This document shows positions 12,777-23,700 of a DNA stretch of 64,000 bases, piece after piece. Origin of the DNA: Megalopta genalis (Eukaryota > Arthropoda > Insecta > Hymenoptera > Halictidae); contig NC_135018.1 in NCBI RefSeq assembly GCF_051020955.1, positions 5,432,814 to 5,496,813 of the forward strand. The letters are read 5' to 3'. The position numbers were made by a program, and so were the translations under genes. A model generated the notes under the pieces. It worked only from the letters and a program-made list of their open reading frames with translations. It had not been told where the DNA came from and ran no database searches. Every line of letters starts with the position of its first letter. Positions within the stretch are counted from its first letter, which is position 1.

Positions 12777-13389
12777 GTAACGAACCCTGAAATTCATCGC
12801 TGTACCAAAAAAAAGATCGAAGTATCAATCCTTCATTAAGCGAAGCCCATAATTAACGACGTTGCTCGTCGAGAATCGAACAGTAGTCTTTCTCAAAGAA
12901 TATTTTATTAGTTAAACCGTGTTACATCGTTTGTACAGTGTTAATTGTACAAATTAATATTCGTTTATCGACACGTTTCGAGTACCTTGACCGAAAAAGT
13001 ACTAAAACATATTTGTTAAATCTCGCAAAATACATCGACACATCCACCATAATTTCGCGACTACATCACATGCAAACAATTCTTGGTCACCGGCGCGTAC
13101 ACATCAATAAAATTCACACATTGATCGTGGAAGAAAGGGGTCGTTTGTGGGGGAGGGGTAGGAGTAGTGACCATTCAACGATTACACGTAACACTTTATA
13201 TCGATATTTTCTTTCTACGAGCCGAAATAAATTCTGATCGAAATAAACGGATGTTCCATCGAACGTAAAGCATCGTACAGCTTTGATTTCCATAACCTAG
13301 CGTCCTTGTAAAAGTTAAACCGGAAGTCGTGGACGGTGCCTCAGGCGTGGGCAGTGGCAGCTCTTGCTTGCGGAGGTAATTGCATTACC

Positions 13390-13910
13390 CTTCGGGCCGC
13401 AATTTTCGAGTAAAATTTATCAAAGCCAAAGGATCTCAAAAATTTGACGTTGATGCTGATAATAGATTTATGAGCTTCGATATTTTAACATAGATGGCTT
13501 ATCAGCAAGTGTTTCGAGTTGCTCTTGGAGCCACGATTTTCGATTGGACGACGTCAGAGTCTTACGAGCTTGAACAATTTGTAGTAAATGGTGATGGAAG
13601 ATTCGTCAATCTTGCTTTCCCAGACAGCTGACTTATATGCGTATCTATCGTTTCGCATAGAACCGTGCTCGCACGTTGGAGATTGCTCCTCGAGCCACCA
13701 TTTTGGATCCCACCGTACAAAAGCCACCGGATCTCAACGGTTCAACATAAACTAAAACAGAGGACTTTTCGATCTTGATATTTCAGATAGACCGTGATAG
13801 AAGACTTGTTAATCTTTTTCTCACTTTGCAGAGTGCGCTCATTTGCCCCTAGGAGTCATCCTTCTGGACCCCGTCACGTCAAAGTCGCAGGATCTCGGAG
13901 CTTTGCACAA
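13390..13910. repeat. Diverged tandem repeat of about 160 bp
   Basis: The motif GCTCTTGGAGCCACGATTTT recurs in diverged form near 13522, 13685 (GCTCCTCGAGCCACCATTTT) and 13846 (CCCCTAGGAGTCATCCTTCT), with a weaker one near 13390. GGATCTCAA or GGATCTCGG follows in most units. Confidence 0.7.
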
Positions 13911-14209
13911 AAAGCGACAGAAGACGATTATATAGAGACGATATAGAGGCAACAACAGAAGATTGCCTGTTCTGTTTCACACATTCATAAGAGTCCTCCA
14001 TCAGAAAATTTCCTTTTCTTGCCATTCATCCGTTCCCTGATTATAAGACCGTCTTCGTTGCATGGAGCGGGTTTCGTTGCCATTTAACCGGGCCAGAGCA
14101 GTGCCCCACACACATTCGTCAACTCACGCCTGCTTCATCAGCTCTCAACACGTTGAAGGGGTTGCGGAGAAACGCTCTGGGAAGATTAGTTTCGTAGAAA
14201 TTCGTCGGT

Positions 14210-14812
14210 TTACGTCAGGTACATTTTGTATCTCGTACTGTCCCTCTTCTGGCGTTCCGACAGGACCTTCGATCGAGCGACTACGTAACGATCGTCGTTG
14301 AATTCGAGAGGCGGCACAGGCGTCGCCGGCCTCTCCTCGTTCTCGCTGAAAGCTCTTCGGGGCGAAATCTCCACTATCTTTCTCGTGCTCTTGCAGTCGA
14401 CGCTGGATCGTTTCGCATAAGTTAGAACGCTCGCGTAACTCGCGTCGCTAGTGCGCGAACCCCTTTTCACCGGATTCACCTCCGCGTAGCTTCCCCTCGA
14501 CTTGCTACTGGCGTCCGAGTTGCGTTTCCGTTCCAGCGGTTGGCGGGCACTTTGCACGCTATCGGAGCGCGTTGATCGGGCCGATCGAGTTCGACGGACT
14601 TTCTCTTCGGAGTTCTCCGAGTACGCTCTTCTTTCCTTCAGCTTCGGCTTCGCTATACCCAGGTCCTCGCTGAACCTCAGTCGGTCGTTGAACTTCCTCA
14701 GACGATCTTCGTACTCGCTGTTGAAGATCTCCGAGGTCTTCTTCGGGGTTTCATTCTTCGGAGATGGTTCCTTGGCGTCTTGGAACACCGACTTCACCTT
14801 CGTGTCCTTCAG
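14210..14812 (-). CDS. Terminal exon D of the Ser/Arg/Thr-rich gene
   Basis: 603 nt after the acceptor GTCCTTTCAG, in phase 0, ending with TAA. It is very rich in Arg and Ser, with SEYEDRLRKFNDRLRF near the start and LEFNDDRYVVARSK near the end. Confidence 0.78.
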   Translation of the reverse strand: MKDTKVKSVFQDAKEPSPKNETPKKTSEIFNSEYEDRLRKFNDRLRFSEDLGIAKPKLKERRAYSENSEEKVRRTRSARSTRSDSVQSARQPLERKRNSDASSKSRGSYAEVNPVKRGSRTSDASYASVLTYAKRSSVDCKSTRKIVEISPRRAFSENEERPATPVPPLEFNDDRYVVARSKVLSERQKRDSTRYKMYLT

Positions 14813-17800
14813 CTGAAAGGACGGAGGATCAGTTTCGGAGACATTGAATAGGGTTTCGTGGACTTCTAGGTTGACATTTATGCAGCGAAGAATTGTAAAG
14901 ACGAGATAAAAGAGGATTGTAGACTTCCGTTGACTATAACTGGTAAAAGAAAGGGTGAAGATTTAACCCTTAACGGACGAGAGGCGACTCTCGGTCGCCA
15001 CGGCGTTTCGCGCGGCAGGACGAACGGCAAGTGAAAGGCGACAGTCAGTGTTTATGTTAGATTTCATTATCTCCAACATTGTTCAACGTACTGTTTTATG
15101 AGAAAATCCCTGAAGTGGTGGCGCAAATTATTTTTCCGGGGACTGGAAATTTGTTTAATCGATTCGTACATTTTCTATAAACATGTAAAAAGGCAGAGAA
15201 ACTAACAGCCAGTTACACATTTGAACTTTCGCAAAATTTTGATCAACAGATTCAGAGGAGATTTTCGTCAACCACGAGATAGATCTTCAAGTTCGACGTC
15301 CAACTCTGACGAAATTCGTCTAAACGGGAAACTGCATGTAATTGTTACTGGCACAAAGAAATATTGCAAAGTTTGTTCCAGTCGAAACAAACCAGAGGGA
15401 AGACATGAGACGACCTATTTCTGTGATACATGTCCAGATAAACCAAGAATGCATCTCGGTCAATGTTTTATAAACTATCACACCGAACGAAACTAAAAAT
15501 CATAATTTTTGTAAAATTATGTTCATAAAAGTGTGAATATAGATAAACTAACGAAATATAACGTTTTTGTAAGATAATTTATATGTAAGATCATTTTATT
15601 GTACCATATAAGACACTCGACATATTTGCAAAAATCGCCTCGTCCTGCTACCTGACTCTGCCGAAAAAGTCGTCGTCCGCTAAGGGTTAAACGTCGAAGT
15701 TTCGATCTTTTTACAATCTTCGGGAGCTACGAATGCATAAACATTGTCCGATCGATGATTATCAGACTTGCGGATTTCATGCGTTTGTAACAAAATTGGG
15801 TAGTCACAATTTAAAATAGCGTAAAAATGGAAAGCACTTTAAAACGTGAATGAATTATTTTTCATCTGTTAAGACGATTGAAGGAAGCATGAGGTTACTT
15901 GATTTCTGTTCCTTGCAATCGATGCAGACAATTTTCATTTTGCATAAAAATCCGCAGTCTAATAATTATTGATATTTATTGTTGTTGTTTGCTATGTGTT
16001 GTTCAAATGACAGGAGATTAGGAGTTTAGGAATTCATTGGCCAGGTTAATCGCACCTTGATCACGTTCACCCTGTCGTTGAACTCCAAGTCTTGGCTGTT
16101 CCTGCGAACACGCTGCTGGTCAGATCGATCCTCTTCGCTGCTGCTCTTGCTGATCCATATGTTATTGTGGTGTGCGTTCACCGCTCTTTTCGGCCATTCA
16201 TTCTCAGTTTTGAAATCGTAAAGTTCTCGTATACGTTGCGTCAGCCTCTGCGATTGCTCGATAGAATCGGGGGAGAGCTTCGACGATGGTGGATCACGAC
16301 TAGACTCTGCTTTGTCTGCAATTACCAAGTCACCCATTACAACTTCCGACGCTAAACAATTTAAAACTTGCCGCACCATCGATCGTTCAACGAATGCCAA
16401 TTATTCCTTCCCCGATCCATAAAATTCTCCTTTGGCCATCTCTGCACAAATATGGAGTCAAAGACGAATACTATGATATCTGAACAAGTTACCAGAAAGA
16501 ATGCTTTTAACACTAAACTTACCGTGGCGGTCAAAACGACCGGTTCCACATTTTTTTTTTATTTGAACATTCCCGGTATTATAGAGCAACTTTCGTAGGA
16601 AATGTTCGAATAAATTTCTTAATTCAGAACAAACACTGCAATAAAAATGTTAAATAAATGCCGCCTTGTAATTCTTATAAAACAAGACGTGTCAGACGTC
16701 TTTAGCGTTCGATGGGTTTAGCGTTAATGGACACTGTGTTGTTAAATGGTTAGTGTACCGCGAGTAACAACGAATAACTCACTCTATCTGTGTTATAAGA
16801 AACAAATTTCATACTTTAACTCACAAGGAGAGGTCGACCGGCGTGACACTCACTTGTTGATGAGATTTCGCACAGTGGTAGAGCTCGTAAAAAAAAAATC
16901 TTAAATAAATGCTACCTTGTAATTGTTATAAATCAAGATGTGTCAGACGTCTTTAGCGTTCGATAGGTTTAGCGTTAATGGACACTGTGTTGTTAAATGG
17001 TTAGTGTACCGCGAGTAACAACGAATAACTCACTCTATCTAACTATGTTATAAGAAACAGATTTCATACTTTGACTCACAAGGAGAGGTCGACCGGCGTG
17101 ACACTCACTTGTTTCCAGATATTCCCAGTTTTCGGTGCAGACGGCTTATGGTTTTAAAGATATTTCATGTTAAAGTTGTAAAGTGCTCACACAAGTGGTG
17201 GAAGAATAGTAGAGAGGGGACATTAGGAATCGGGGTACGCGAGTCTTCCCATAGTTTCTTCTGCACCACTCGTGAGCACTTCTCCACATCCCCTCCACCC
17301 CATTCCGCCGCACGGTGCCAGAACCCAAAATCCAGCTTATCTTTCTGACTTCGTTTCTAACAACTAGATCGCGGGTCCATATGCAAAATAAAAATGTTGC
17401 GCATCACTTGTAAGATACAGAAGCTGCATAGAACTTTCTTTCTTTTGCTAATGATATTGCTAGTTAGAGATAATGACATATCGGTAATCCTAAATCTTTT
17501 TTATCTTCTCACTGTTTGCGGATTTGATGCATCTATTACAAACTAAACTACGTAAAATTACTATAATAAGAATACTATAAATATTACTATAAAATCTACT
17601 AACAACATTAAATATCTCGAAAACTATAAGCCGTTTCTACCTAAAACCGGATATCATTGAATTTAGTTTCACGAGCTCTACCACTGTACGAAATTTCATA
17701 AAAGAGTGAGTGTCACGCCTGGGGATCGTTCCTTGCCAGTAACGTGACACCTAAACTCAACGCCTCCAAATGGCCGCCATCCGAAGACCACTTACCGAAC

Positions 17801-19756
17801 TAGAAGTTTGATTTCGCTATCCTATTAAACAAATACTAAAACATTTGCTGCTACGGTAATCCCTCTCCGCATTACATTTCCATCAAACAAACGAAGGATC
17901 CTCGCGTTCCCTGCTTTTCACGTAAGACGACCACGAGCACGCCAAGTTGTTTCGTTATCAGAGGTGGTGCAATCGTCCACGCAAGCGACCCACGTTCTTC
18001 TCGGCTCTCCTGTCTCGTGTCAATCGATCTCGCTTCTCACCTTTTTCCTGTGCAGCGTCCTTGACGACCTTGGCCGCGGCCACCGGCGAGAACTTCCTGA
18101 TCGGCTCCCATTTCGGCGACACGTTCTTCGTGTCTATGCGCCGGCCGTCTTCGGAAACCGGTTCCGTCGCCGACGACGGCTTTGGTTCTGGGTTCGTGCG
18201 CGGTAACGCCGACGGGGACGGGTTATTGACGAACGTCAGCCACCTGGCCGCAGCGAATTTCGAGATTTCGCTGTTGCTGATCCTGATGAACGATGAGGAC
18301 GCGTCGTTGCGGAACCTTGAGGTGTTAATTGGCGGTAGCCACCTAAAGGTATTTGGTACTCAGAAAGCCATTGTCGAGACTCGAAACAGCGGGATCGCGT
18401 TCTAACACGCCAGAATACGGCCAGTTAATTTATTTACCAATCTTTCGTTTGCTTTTTGCTTTTCTCCCTCTATGTATATGATATAATTATATACGTATGC
18501 ATATTTATAATACGTTTACCGAAATGAAACGAGAGTTGCGTTCGCAACCACATACATTATCATTATTATTATTATTATTATTATTATTGTTATCATAAGC
18601 TTCTATTCCACAGAACGACCGACATCGACTATTACATACACGTACGGTACATCGAACTCGCATGCGACAAACATAGTGACGTAGCCGTTTCTTATTATTG
18701 TTATTCTTTTCTTTTTTCGCTACGACGATATCCGATTTGACAACGGGGGCTTAGTGCAACGTTTTCTGTTATTTTTAGCTTTTGATTACCTCGCGAGGTA
18801 CTTGGATCTCACGAGCTTACGACAAGTTTAACGCTTAGTTATTCATGCGGTTATCATAGTGATCTGTTAACGGCGATATTATAGTGTTAGCATGTGATTC
18901 ACGGCATCGGTTTCTTTTTGACTAGGAAAATGTGCTCTGTCAACCTCGTCGCGATCATTCGGGAATCAGCCTCCGTATGCCTTCGTTCCTCGACGGGTTT
19001 TTCGTTTTTAGCGCGGCCGACGTCGGTGCTATGGCTGCGGCCAGTCGTCGTTCTGTGAGTGGAGGCCAACATGGTCGACAACGGGGCCGCCGTCGACGTC
19101 CCTATCGTCGTCGTTCCTATCGTTGCCGTCGTCGCCGTCGTCGTCATCGTTGTCTCGTCTTTCTCGTCGACCTCCTTCGTCGTTTCTTCCTCCTTTGTCG
19201 GGGTCAGTTTCTTCGGCACCGGAACGGCGCTGGATCGCAGTATATCGTTAATCGTCTCCTCGATGTCCATCGTCATCGAGCGACGCTTCTCCTCGTCCCT
19301 GGACGACTGCGGAGACTTCTTCGATGTAGTCGGCTGGCTCCGGCTCATGTTCTTCGTCAGCGGGATCCAACGGGACGGGTCCAGCTTGCTCGTGTCCGCC
19401 ACATCTGTGTGCCTTCGGTCTTCCACGCGTCTCTCCGTGTACTTCTTCAGACAGTCCACGTCCGCGCTGCGACTTCTCTGATTCCGAGGAGACCGGGATG
19501 GTCTTCGCTGACCGGTGGTGCCCAACGGGCAGGCCCGCTCCTGGAGGACGGTTTCTTTTTTAAGGAAATCGTTGCTGGCTTTTGGGATCGGAAAGATCCT
19601 GCGGTCTGGAGATGCGCTTTTTTCATCGATATTTTCACGACGCACAGCGCGGTAAAATTGAGGACTTTGTCCAAATACTTGATTCGATGCAGATTTTCTT
19701 GATTTCAGATTCACTTGTGCCGATTTGCAAATAATCGAACATTTTTGATTGTACAA
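14210..19756 (-). CDS. Unrecognised Ser/Arg/Thr-rich protein, last four exons
   Basis: Four exons on the minus strand join with matching phases: from about 19756 to 18945, then 18342-18041, 16315-16056 and 14812-14210 (TAA stop). The product is highly charged and mostly disordered, rich in Ser, Arg, Lys, Thr and Glu, with no domain I recognise. A Thr/Ala-rich stretch lies in the first visible exon. The short motif FNDR or FNDD recurs near the C-terminus (LEFNDRV, RKFNDRL, LEFNDDR). The 302-nt exon has the most structured-looking stretch (IRISNSEISKFAAARW). The 5' part of the gene is not identified; it could begin at a minus-strand ATG near 19756 or be fed by an upstream exon. Its introns contain a piggyBac derivative and MITEs. 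A cytoskeletal or scaffold role would be pure guesswork. Confidence 0.72.
14963..15690 (+). mobile_element. Internally deleted piggyBac element, copy 1
   Basis: The 728-bp unit starts TTAACCCTTAACGGACGA and ends in its inverse, TCGTCCGCTAAGGGTTAA. The TTAA at each end is the piggyBac target duplication. Inside, a plus-strand frame encodes only the C-terminal part of a piggyBac transposase. It sits in the intron between exons D and C of the Ser/Arg/Thr-rich gene. Confidence 0.9.
15098..15496 (+). pseudogene. piggyBac transposase C-terminal fragment with internal stop
   Basis: The frame reads RKSLKWWRKLFF, DSYIFYKHVKRQRN, then a TAA at 15203-15205 where the other copy has Glu, then the rest. 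The Cys-rich C-terminal motif is intact (CKVCSSRN, YFCDTCPDKPRMHLGQCF). The catalytic DDD region is absent. Confidence 0.88.
15763..15962. mobile_element. MITE family GACTGCGG, copy B
   Basis: The left end CAGACTTGCGGATTTCATGC is diverged. The right end is GCAATCGATGCAGACAATTT and then CATAAAAATCCGCAGTCTA. It lies in the intron just beyond the piggyBac copy. Confidence 0.82.
16056..16315 (-). CDS. Exon C of the Ser/Arg/Thr-rich gene
   Basis: 260 nt between TAATTGCAG and ATCAAG|GTGCGA. It encodes LTQRIRELYDFKTENEWPK and ends in LEFNDRVNVIK. It enters after one base and leaves in phase 0. Confidence 0.75.
16507..16727. mobile_element. TTAA-flanked MITE (piggyBac type)
   Basis: 221 bp. The left end TTAACACTAAACTTACCG mirrors the right end (inverse TTAACGCTAAACCCATCG). 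TTAA lies at both ends. It is in an intron of the Ser/Arg/Thr-rich gene. Confidence 0.82.
16651..17113. repeat. Direct duplication, two copies of about 207 bp
   Basis: Copies at 16651-16857 and 16902-17113 share nearly all bases, from AATAAATGC through the TTAA MITE end to GGCGTGACACTCACTTGTT. The offset is 251 bp. Confidence 0.92.
16840..17722. repeat. Inverted repeat pair around the duplication
   Basis: GTGACACTCACTTGTTGATG...CACAGTGGTAGAGCTCGT (16842-16889) is matched in inverse by ACGAGCTCTACCACTGT...GAGTGTCACGCC (17672-17722). Confidence 0.8.
17365..17560. repeat. MITE family GACTGCGG, rearranged fragment
   Basis: It starts with the inverse right end (TATGCAAAATAAAAATGTTG). A second end-like motif, TTTGCGGATTTGATGCATC, follows in the wrong orientation for an intact copy, suggesting inversion or two partial copies. 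Confidence 0.55.
18041..18342 (-). CDS. Exon B of the Ser/Arg/Thr-rich gene
   Basis: 302 nt (1 + 300 + 1) between an acceptor CCTTTAG and a donor AAAAAG|GTGAGA. It encodes sequence running from WLPPINTSRF through ISKFAAARWLTFVNN to KWEPIRKFSPVAAAK. The phases match both neighbours. Confidence 0.72.
18560..18592. repeat. Trinucleotide (ATT)n microsatellite
   Basis: A run of ATT units in the intron between exons A and B of the Ser/Arg/Thr-rich gene. Confidence 0.9.
18945..19756 (-). CDS. Exon A of the Ser/Arg/Thr-rich gene (5' limit uncertain)
   Basis: The frame is open from 19756 down. It encodes basic and Ser-rich sequence, then LDPSRWIPLTKNMSRSQ, an acidic stretch and a Thr-rich run. The donor GACGAG|GTTGAC leaves two bases (AG) that the next exon completes. 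If unspliced, the frame reads on to a TGA at 18899-18901, a possible alternative end. The acceptor is not clear. Confidence 0.6.
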
Positions 19757-19784
19757 CCCAGGCCAGAGTTAGGCATATTTTATT

Positions 19785-20290
19785 CGAATAAATTAACGAA
19801 TCGAGAATACAATTTTATCCGAATAAATTAACGAATAACGAATACAATTTTATCCGAATAAATTAACGAATAACGAATACAATCTTATCCGAATAAATTA
19901 ACGAATAACGAATACAATTTTATTCGAATAAAATAACGAATAATAAATGAAACTTTATTCGAAAGATTTGTTCGAGAAATATATTCGAAACGTTATACGA
20001 ATATAATTTTATCCCAGGAACAATGATTCGTTGTTGGAAATAACTTTTTCATTTGTACATTTATTCAGATCCAATTCATTATCGATTAAAGAGCAAAACT
20101 GCAAATCCAGAAATCTTCTATGACATTCGGTACTGAACAGTTCGAATACATACGATTACTACAAATACTCTTATTCGCAAATTTATTCGAATAAAATTTC
20201 ATTGGTTTAAAAAATTTGAAATCTTATCCGAACAAAACTTTATTCGAATAATTCACTATATTCGAAATGCTATTTTATTGTATTATGAAT
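19785..20290. repeat. 35-bp tandem array with a decaying tail
   Basis: Units starting at 19785, 19820, 19855, 19890 and 19925 each begin CGAATAAATTAACGAATAAC or a variant. From 19960 on, the motif TTCGAATA persists irregularly to about 20290. Confidence 0.9.
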
Positions 20291-20536
20291 GCAACAATTT
20301 CATTCTTAAAATTAATTTTATTATTAATTTTCATAGAAATAATGACGGTTCAGAATTTTGTAACTGAAATTTTTCGTTTATAAATTATTCTAGAAGATCA
20401 TTCTAATTGAACGAAGTTTCAAAATGTTTCTGAAGATAGTCCTACGATATAAGTGTTAGAAAGTCTAGGGATGCACCAGCATCTCTCCAGCTCCGCGATC
20501 TTCCCTTCCGATTGCGAGTAAAATCAGAAGACTCAC

Positions 20537-20721
20537 CTAAGTAAGATGTAGCTTCGCGTAATCCGATATGTGTAAAATACCGTGTTCAGCTGAGGCCACG
20601 TGCAAGCTGGCACCGCAAGTTTTCGGATTAATTCTGGACGTGTGCAGCTCGGCTACTTGACTGCTGCACGCTGCTGCAGGGTCTCCGCTCGACGAAAGGA
20701 ATCCGCTCCAAAATTCATTTC
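20537..20721 (-). CDS. DUF4804-like gene, last coding exon (NEFW and GDPAAACSS)
   Basis: 185 nt after GCACGGCAG. It completes Gly, then encodes NEFWSGFLSSSGDPAAACSS and a His/Ile-rich tail, and ends with TAG. GTGAGT follows the stop immediately. Confidence 0.88.
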
Positions 20722-23700
20722 CTGCCGTGCAATGATCCGATTATGATTCGATTACGAACAAGTTAGCATTACTAGGATATATGAGAGCTGCCGAATTCGA
20801 ATCAGTATCTAGATTAGACCCAAATTACAGCTCTTGGACAATCGGTAATAAAACTGCAAATGTTCCTTTTTCTCAGGATATACAGCGAAATCAGGCCGAA
20901 AACAAATTAATACCATTTACAAACAATCACAAAATCTGACAATTGTTGTCCATCGTGGTTTAATTAACAACAGTGCGCAGAGTTGAACAGAACACCTTTT
21001 AAAACGCACTTATAATTTTGAAAACTTCGAATATATCTTGAATATGATGTTAAAGTTTGTACACTAGTTTACTGTTCAATAACTAAAACCACATTTTGTA
21101 AATTTTGCAGTTACTTGGAATGACAGAGAAAGAATAAACATAAAACTTTTTCCTCTGAACCCGGAACGAAAATTTAAAAAATTCGTTTTGCACATCGCGG
21201 TAATCCTAAAAGGGTTAATCCCTTAACTAGGATGACGATTTTTACAAAGATGACTAATAATACTGGGATCATGACAGATTCCGAATAAAAAGTGCAAAAA
21301 TATATGTTGTAGAAGAATTTTTATCTCCTATGACGCGTCGATGATGACTCGCTTTAGGTGCTGATTGAAATTAGGCTACGCTTCTACATATACTAATTTT
21401 CTAACGATCAGACAGACCTGGCAGCGCGTTCCCGTCCCACGCATACGTCACTACGAGAAGCTTGTTTGCGTCCGTAGATCTGAGTAGTCGGCTGTGAGGC
21501 TCCCTGATAGCGAAATGGATCTTTATGTCTGGAAGAAGATCGCGGATAAATTGGCGGCTGTTTTTCTCGTCGGGAGAGGACAGGAGAATCATGGAAATTC
21601 GTACAAACCTCCGAGATAGTCGCCGTTCCCCACGTCGCCGCACTTTTGCTGCGAGAAATATGCGAACATTATGTCCGAGACGTGTTTCAGCTTCTTCTTC
21701 ATCTTTTTAATGGCGATCTCGAAAGTCTTCAGGAAGTATATCTCTTGATCCTGGATTATACCCCAGACGCCTGAAAACATCATCTTTCTTTAATCCTTTC
21801 TTCGAGAACCGAACACCTATTTCCAATCTCCTTTTATTTGCCTCATTGTTTTGGGCGCATCCACCTTTCTATTGGACAGTAGACTTTACATAATAAATAT
21901 GTGAATTAACTTTGATGTTTAGTTTAGTCGATGGATTGTACAATACAATCTGAAATCTCAATTTCTGAAATTATTCGAGAAAGAATAAATTGTCGTCGTG
22001 GCTTCTGCTTCTTGCAATTGACGGAGAAACATTTTATTTTGCATAAAGACCCGCAGTCCAATAATAACAATTAATCCCCAAATTTTGAGGAAGTGTTCAC
22101 TATGAATTGAACGGCTTTGGATTTTTATTTATTTAGCTATCGAAAGTTTTATAATACAAAGAGTGACTGTTGGACTAAGAGGTAACTGTTGAAAAATATG
22201 TTAAGAAACTTTTTGCATTGAAAAGTTTTCAAAGGACAATTAAATGGCTCCCTTAAACAAACGTGCGAGATCCACGAGGTTGTTGAACAGCCTAGAAAAT
22301 GTTCGGCATTGGCGAAGGAAATCCACGCGATTGTAGACAATTATCGTTCATGGAATGAAAAATTGTTACAGAGGATGATCAAAAACACACTAACCGAGAC
22401 CGAAGCCTACAACGTGCAGGAAGGCAGTCGTGTTTTGTTTCTCGGCTCGCGTGTTCGCCTCGAGAAGAATGATCTCCACGCTGACGAGGATCCTCTTCAT
22501 GTAGTTCTCGATGTCGAAGATACTCTGATTCGACAAGGTCAAGTATCTCCTATTGTCCTTCGATTTCGCACGCTTCACGGCTTCGTCGTAAACCGGAATG
22601 TACTCGTCTCCGTAAAACTTCGCCCACATCAGTCGCAGTCCTCGTTGTTCGTTCGAGCTGTGCGAGCTGGGAGGTCCGTATCTGACCGATAAGAATCATG
22701 TAGCGATATTTATGCGAAAAAATTAAATTTTCCGTTTTATAAGAAACGTCTATAAAACATTGGCAACGTATTTGTTTCAAGTGGAGAGGCAGGGAGTTTC
22801 AAACTGTCATGAAGTTATAGGAACTCATCACCAGCGCCCACAGAAGCTGTTAATCTGTCAGACTTTTTATTCTCTGTTTGTTCATATTTTTAATATAATT
22901 CGTTTATAAGAGATATCTAAACGTTTCTTTTTTATTTAAATAAAATGTGGGCGAGTTGAAGTGATCATCAGCGATTTCCATCGTAGGACTTGTCGCCAGC
23001 GGCTGACGCAGCTGTTAGTGTTTTAGAAAGCTGTTTTTCTTCCAGTTTGTTTACATTCTAAATACCTTTTTTCTATCAAATTACACGATCATTGATCCGT
23101 TGTAATAAATAGAAAAACAATGAGTTTGAAAATGTCAGCGGCCAGCAGTGACTTCCGGGTACGCCATTAAAACTCATGGGTACTTGTCACCGATGGTCAA
23201 CGTGTTGCAAGAATTTTTTTCTTTATCGAACCTGTCGTAATTATTGTGATATTCATAAAAATTTGTTCGATGACTCGTTTCACTCTATTTATATTCTAGG
23301 AAAGATTCATATGATTTTTTGTTCATTGTTCAGCAGTCGAGTAAAATGAACTTTTCATCGAATGTAATGCGATGGATTGCTTAAAATTCAGGACTCACCC
23401 ATTGTCTACGGTGTTCTGTTGAGATGTGATTAGGATGTCTTGGTACTCCATGAGGCGTGGTCGTTCGAATCTGCGGACAGTGGTAGGAAAGGTGAAACGC
23501 GTGCTTTCCCGTGACGGAAATGCAACGTACTGGTGTGTACACGATAGGTTCTTTTGTTAACGATAAGCGTGAAATAAACAAAGCGAAACCTTGTTCCCAC
23601 GACACCTATAACGACTCCTCGCGGCTGAATGGAGTCTGGATCGGTACTCACGACGCCTCTGTTCTCTCGCGAGCCGTCGTTTATGAACTCGCTGTGAGAG

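Noticed and set aside
14502..14816. Plus-strand frame opposite exon D
   Set aside because: Antisense shadow of the minus-strand exon, which has splice and phase support.
18899..18944. Taking 18899 as the end of the Ser/Arg/Thr-rich gene
   Set aside because: The donor at 18944 joins to the next exon in phase and extends coding through three more exons; the TGA remains possible only for an alternative form.
18932..19702. Plus-strand frames of 140-256 codons opposite exon A
   Set aside because: Mirror frames of a GC-rich coding exon; composition is Arg/Val-biased and without motifs.
21529..21643. Apparent frameshift in the DUF4804-like gene
   Set aside because: An 80-bp GT-AG intron (21529-21608) removes the problem and restores phase and motif order.
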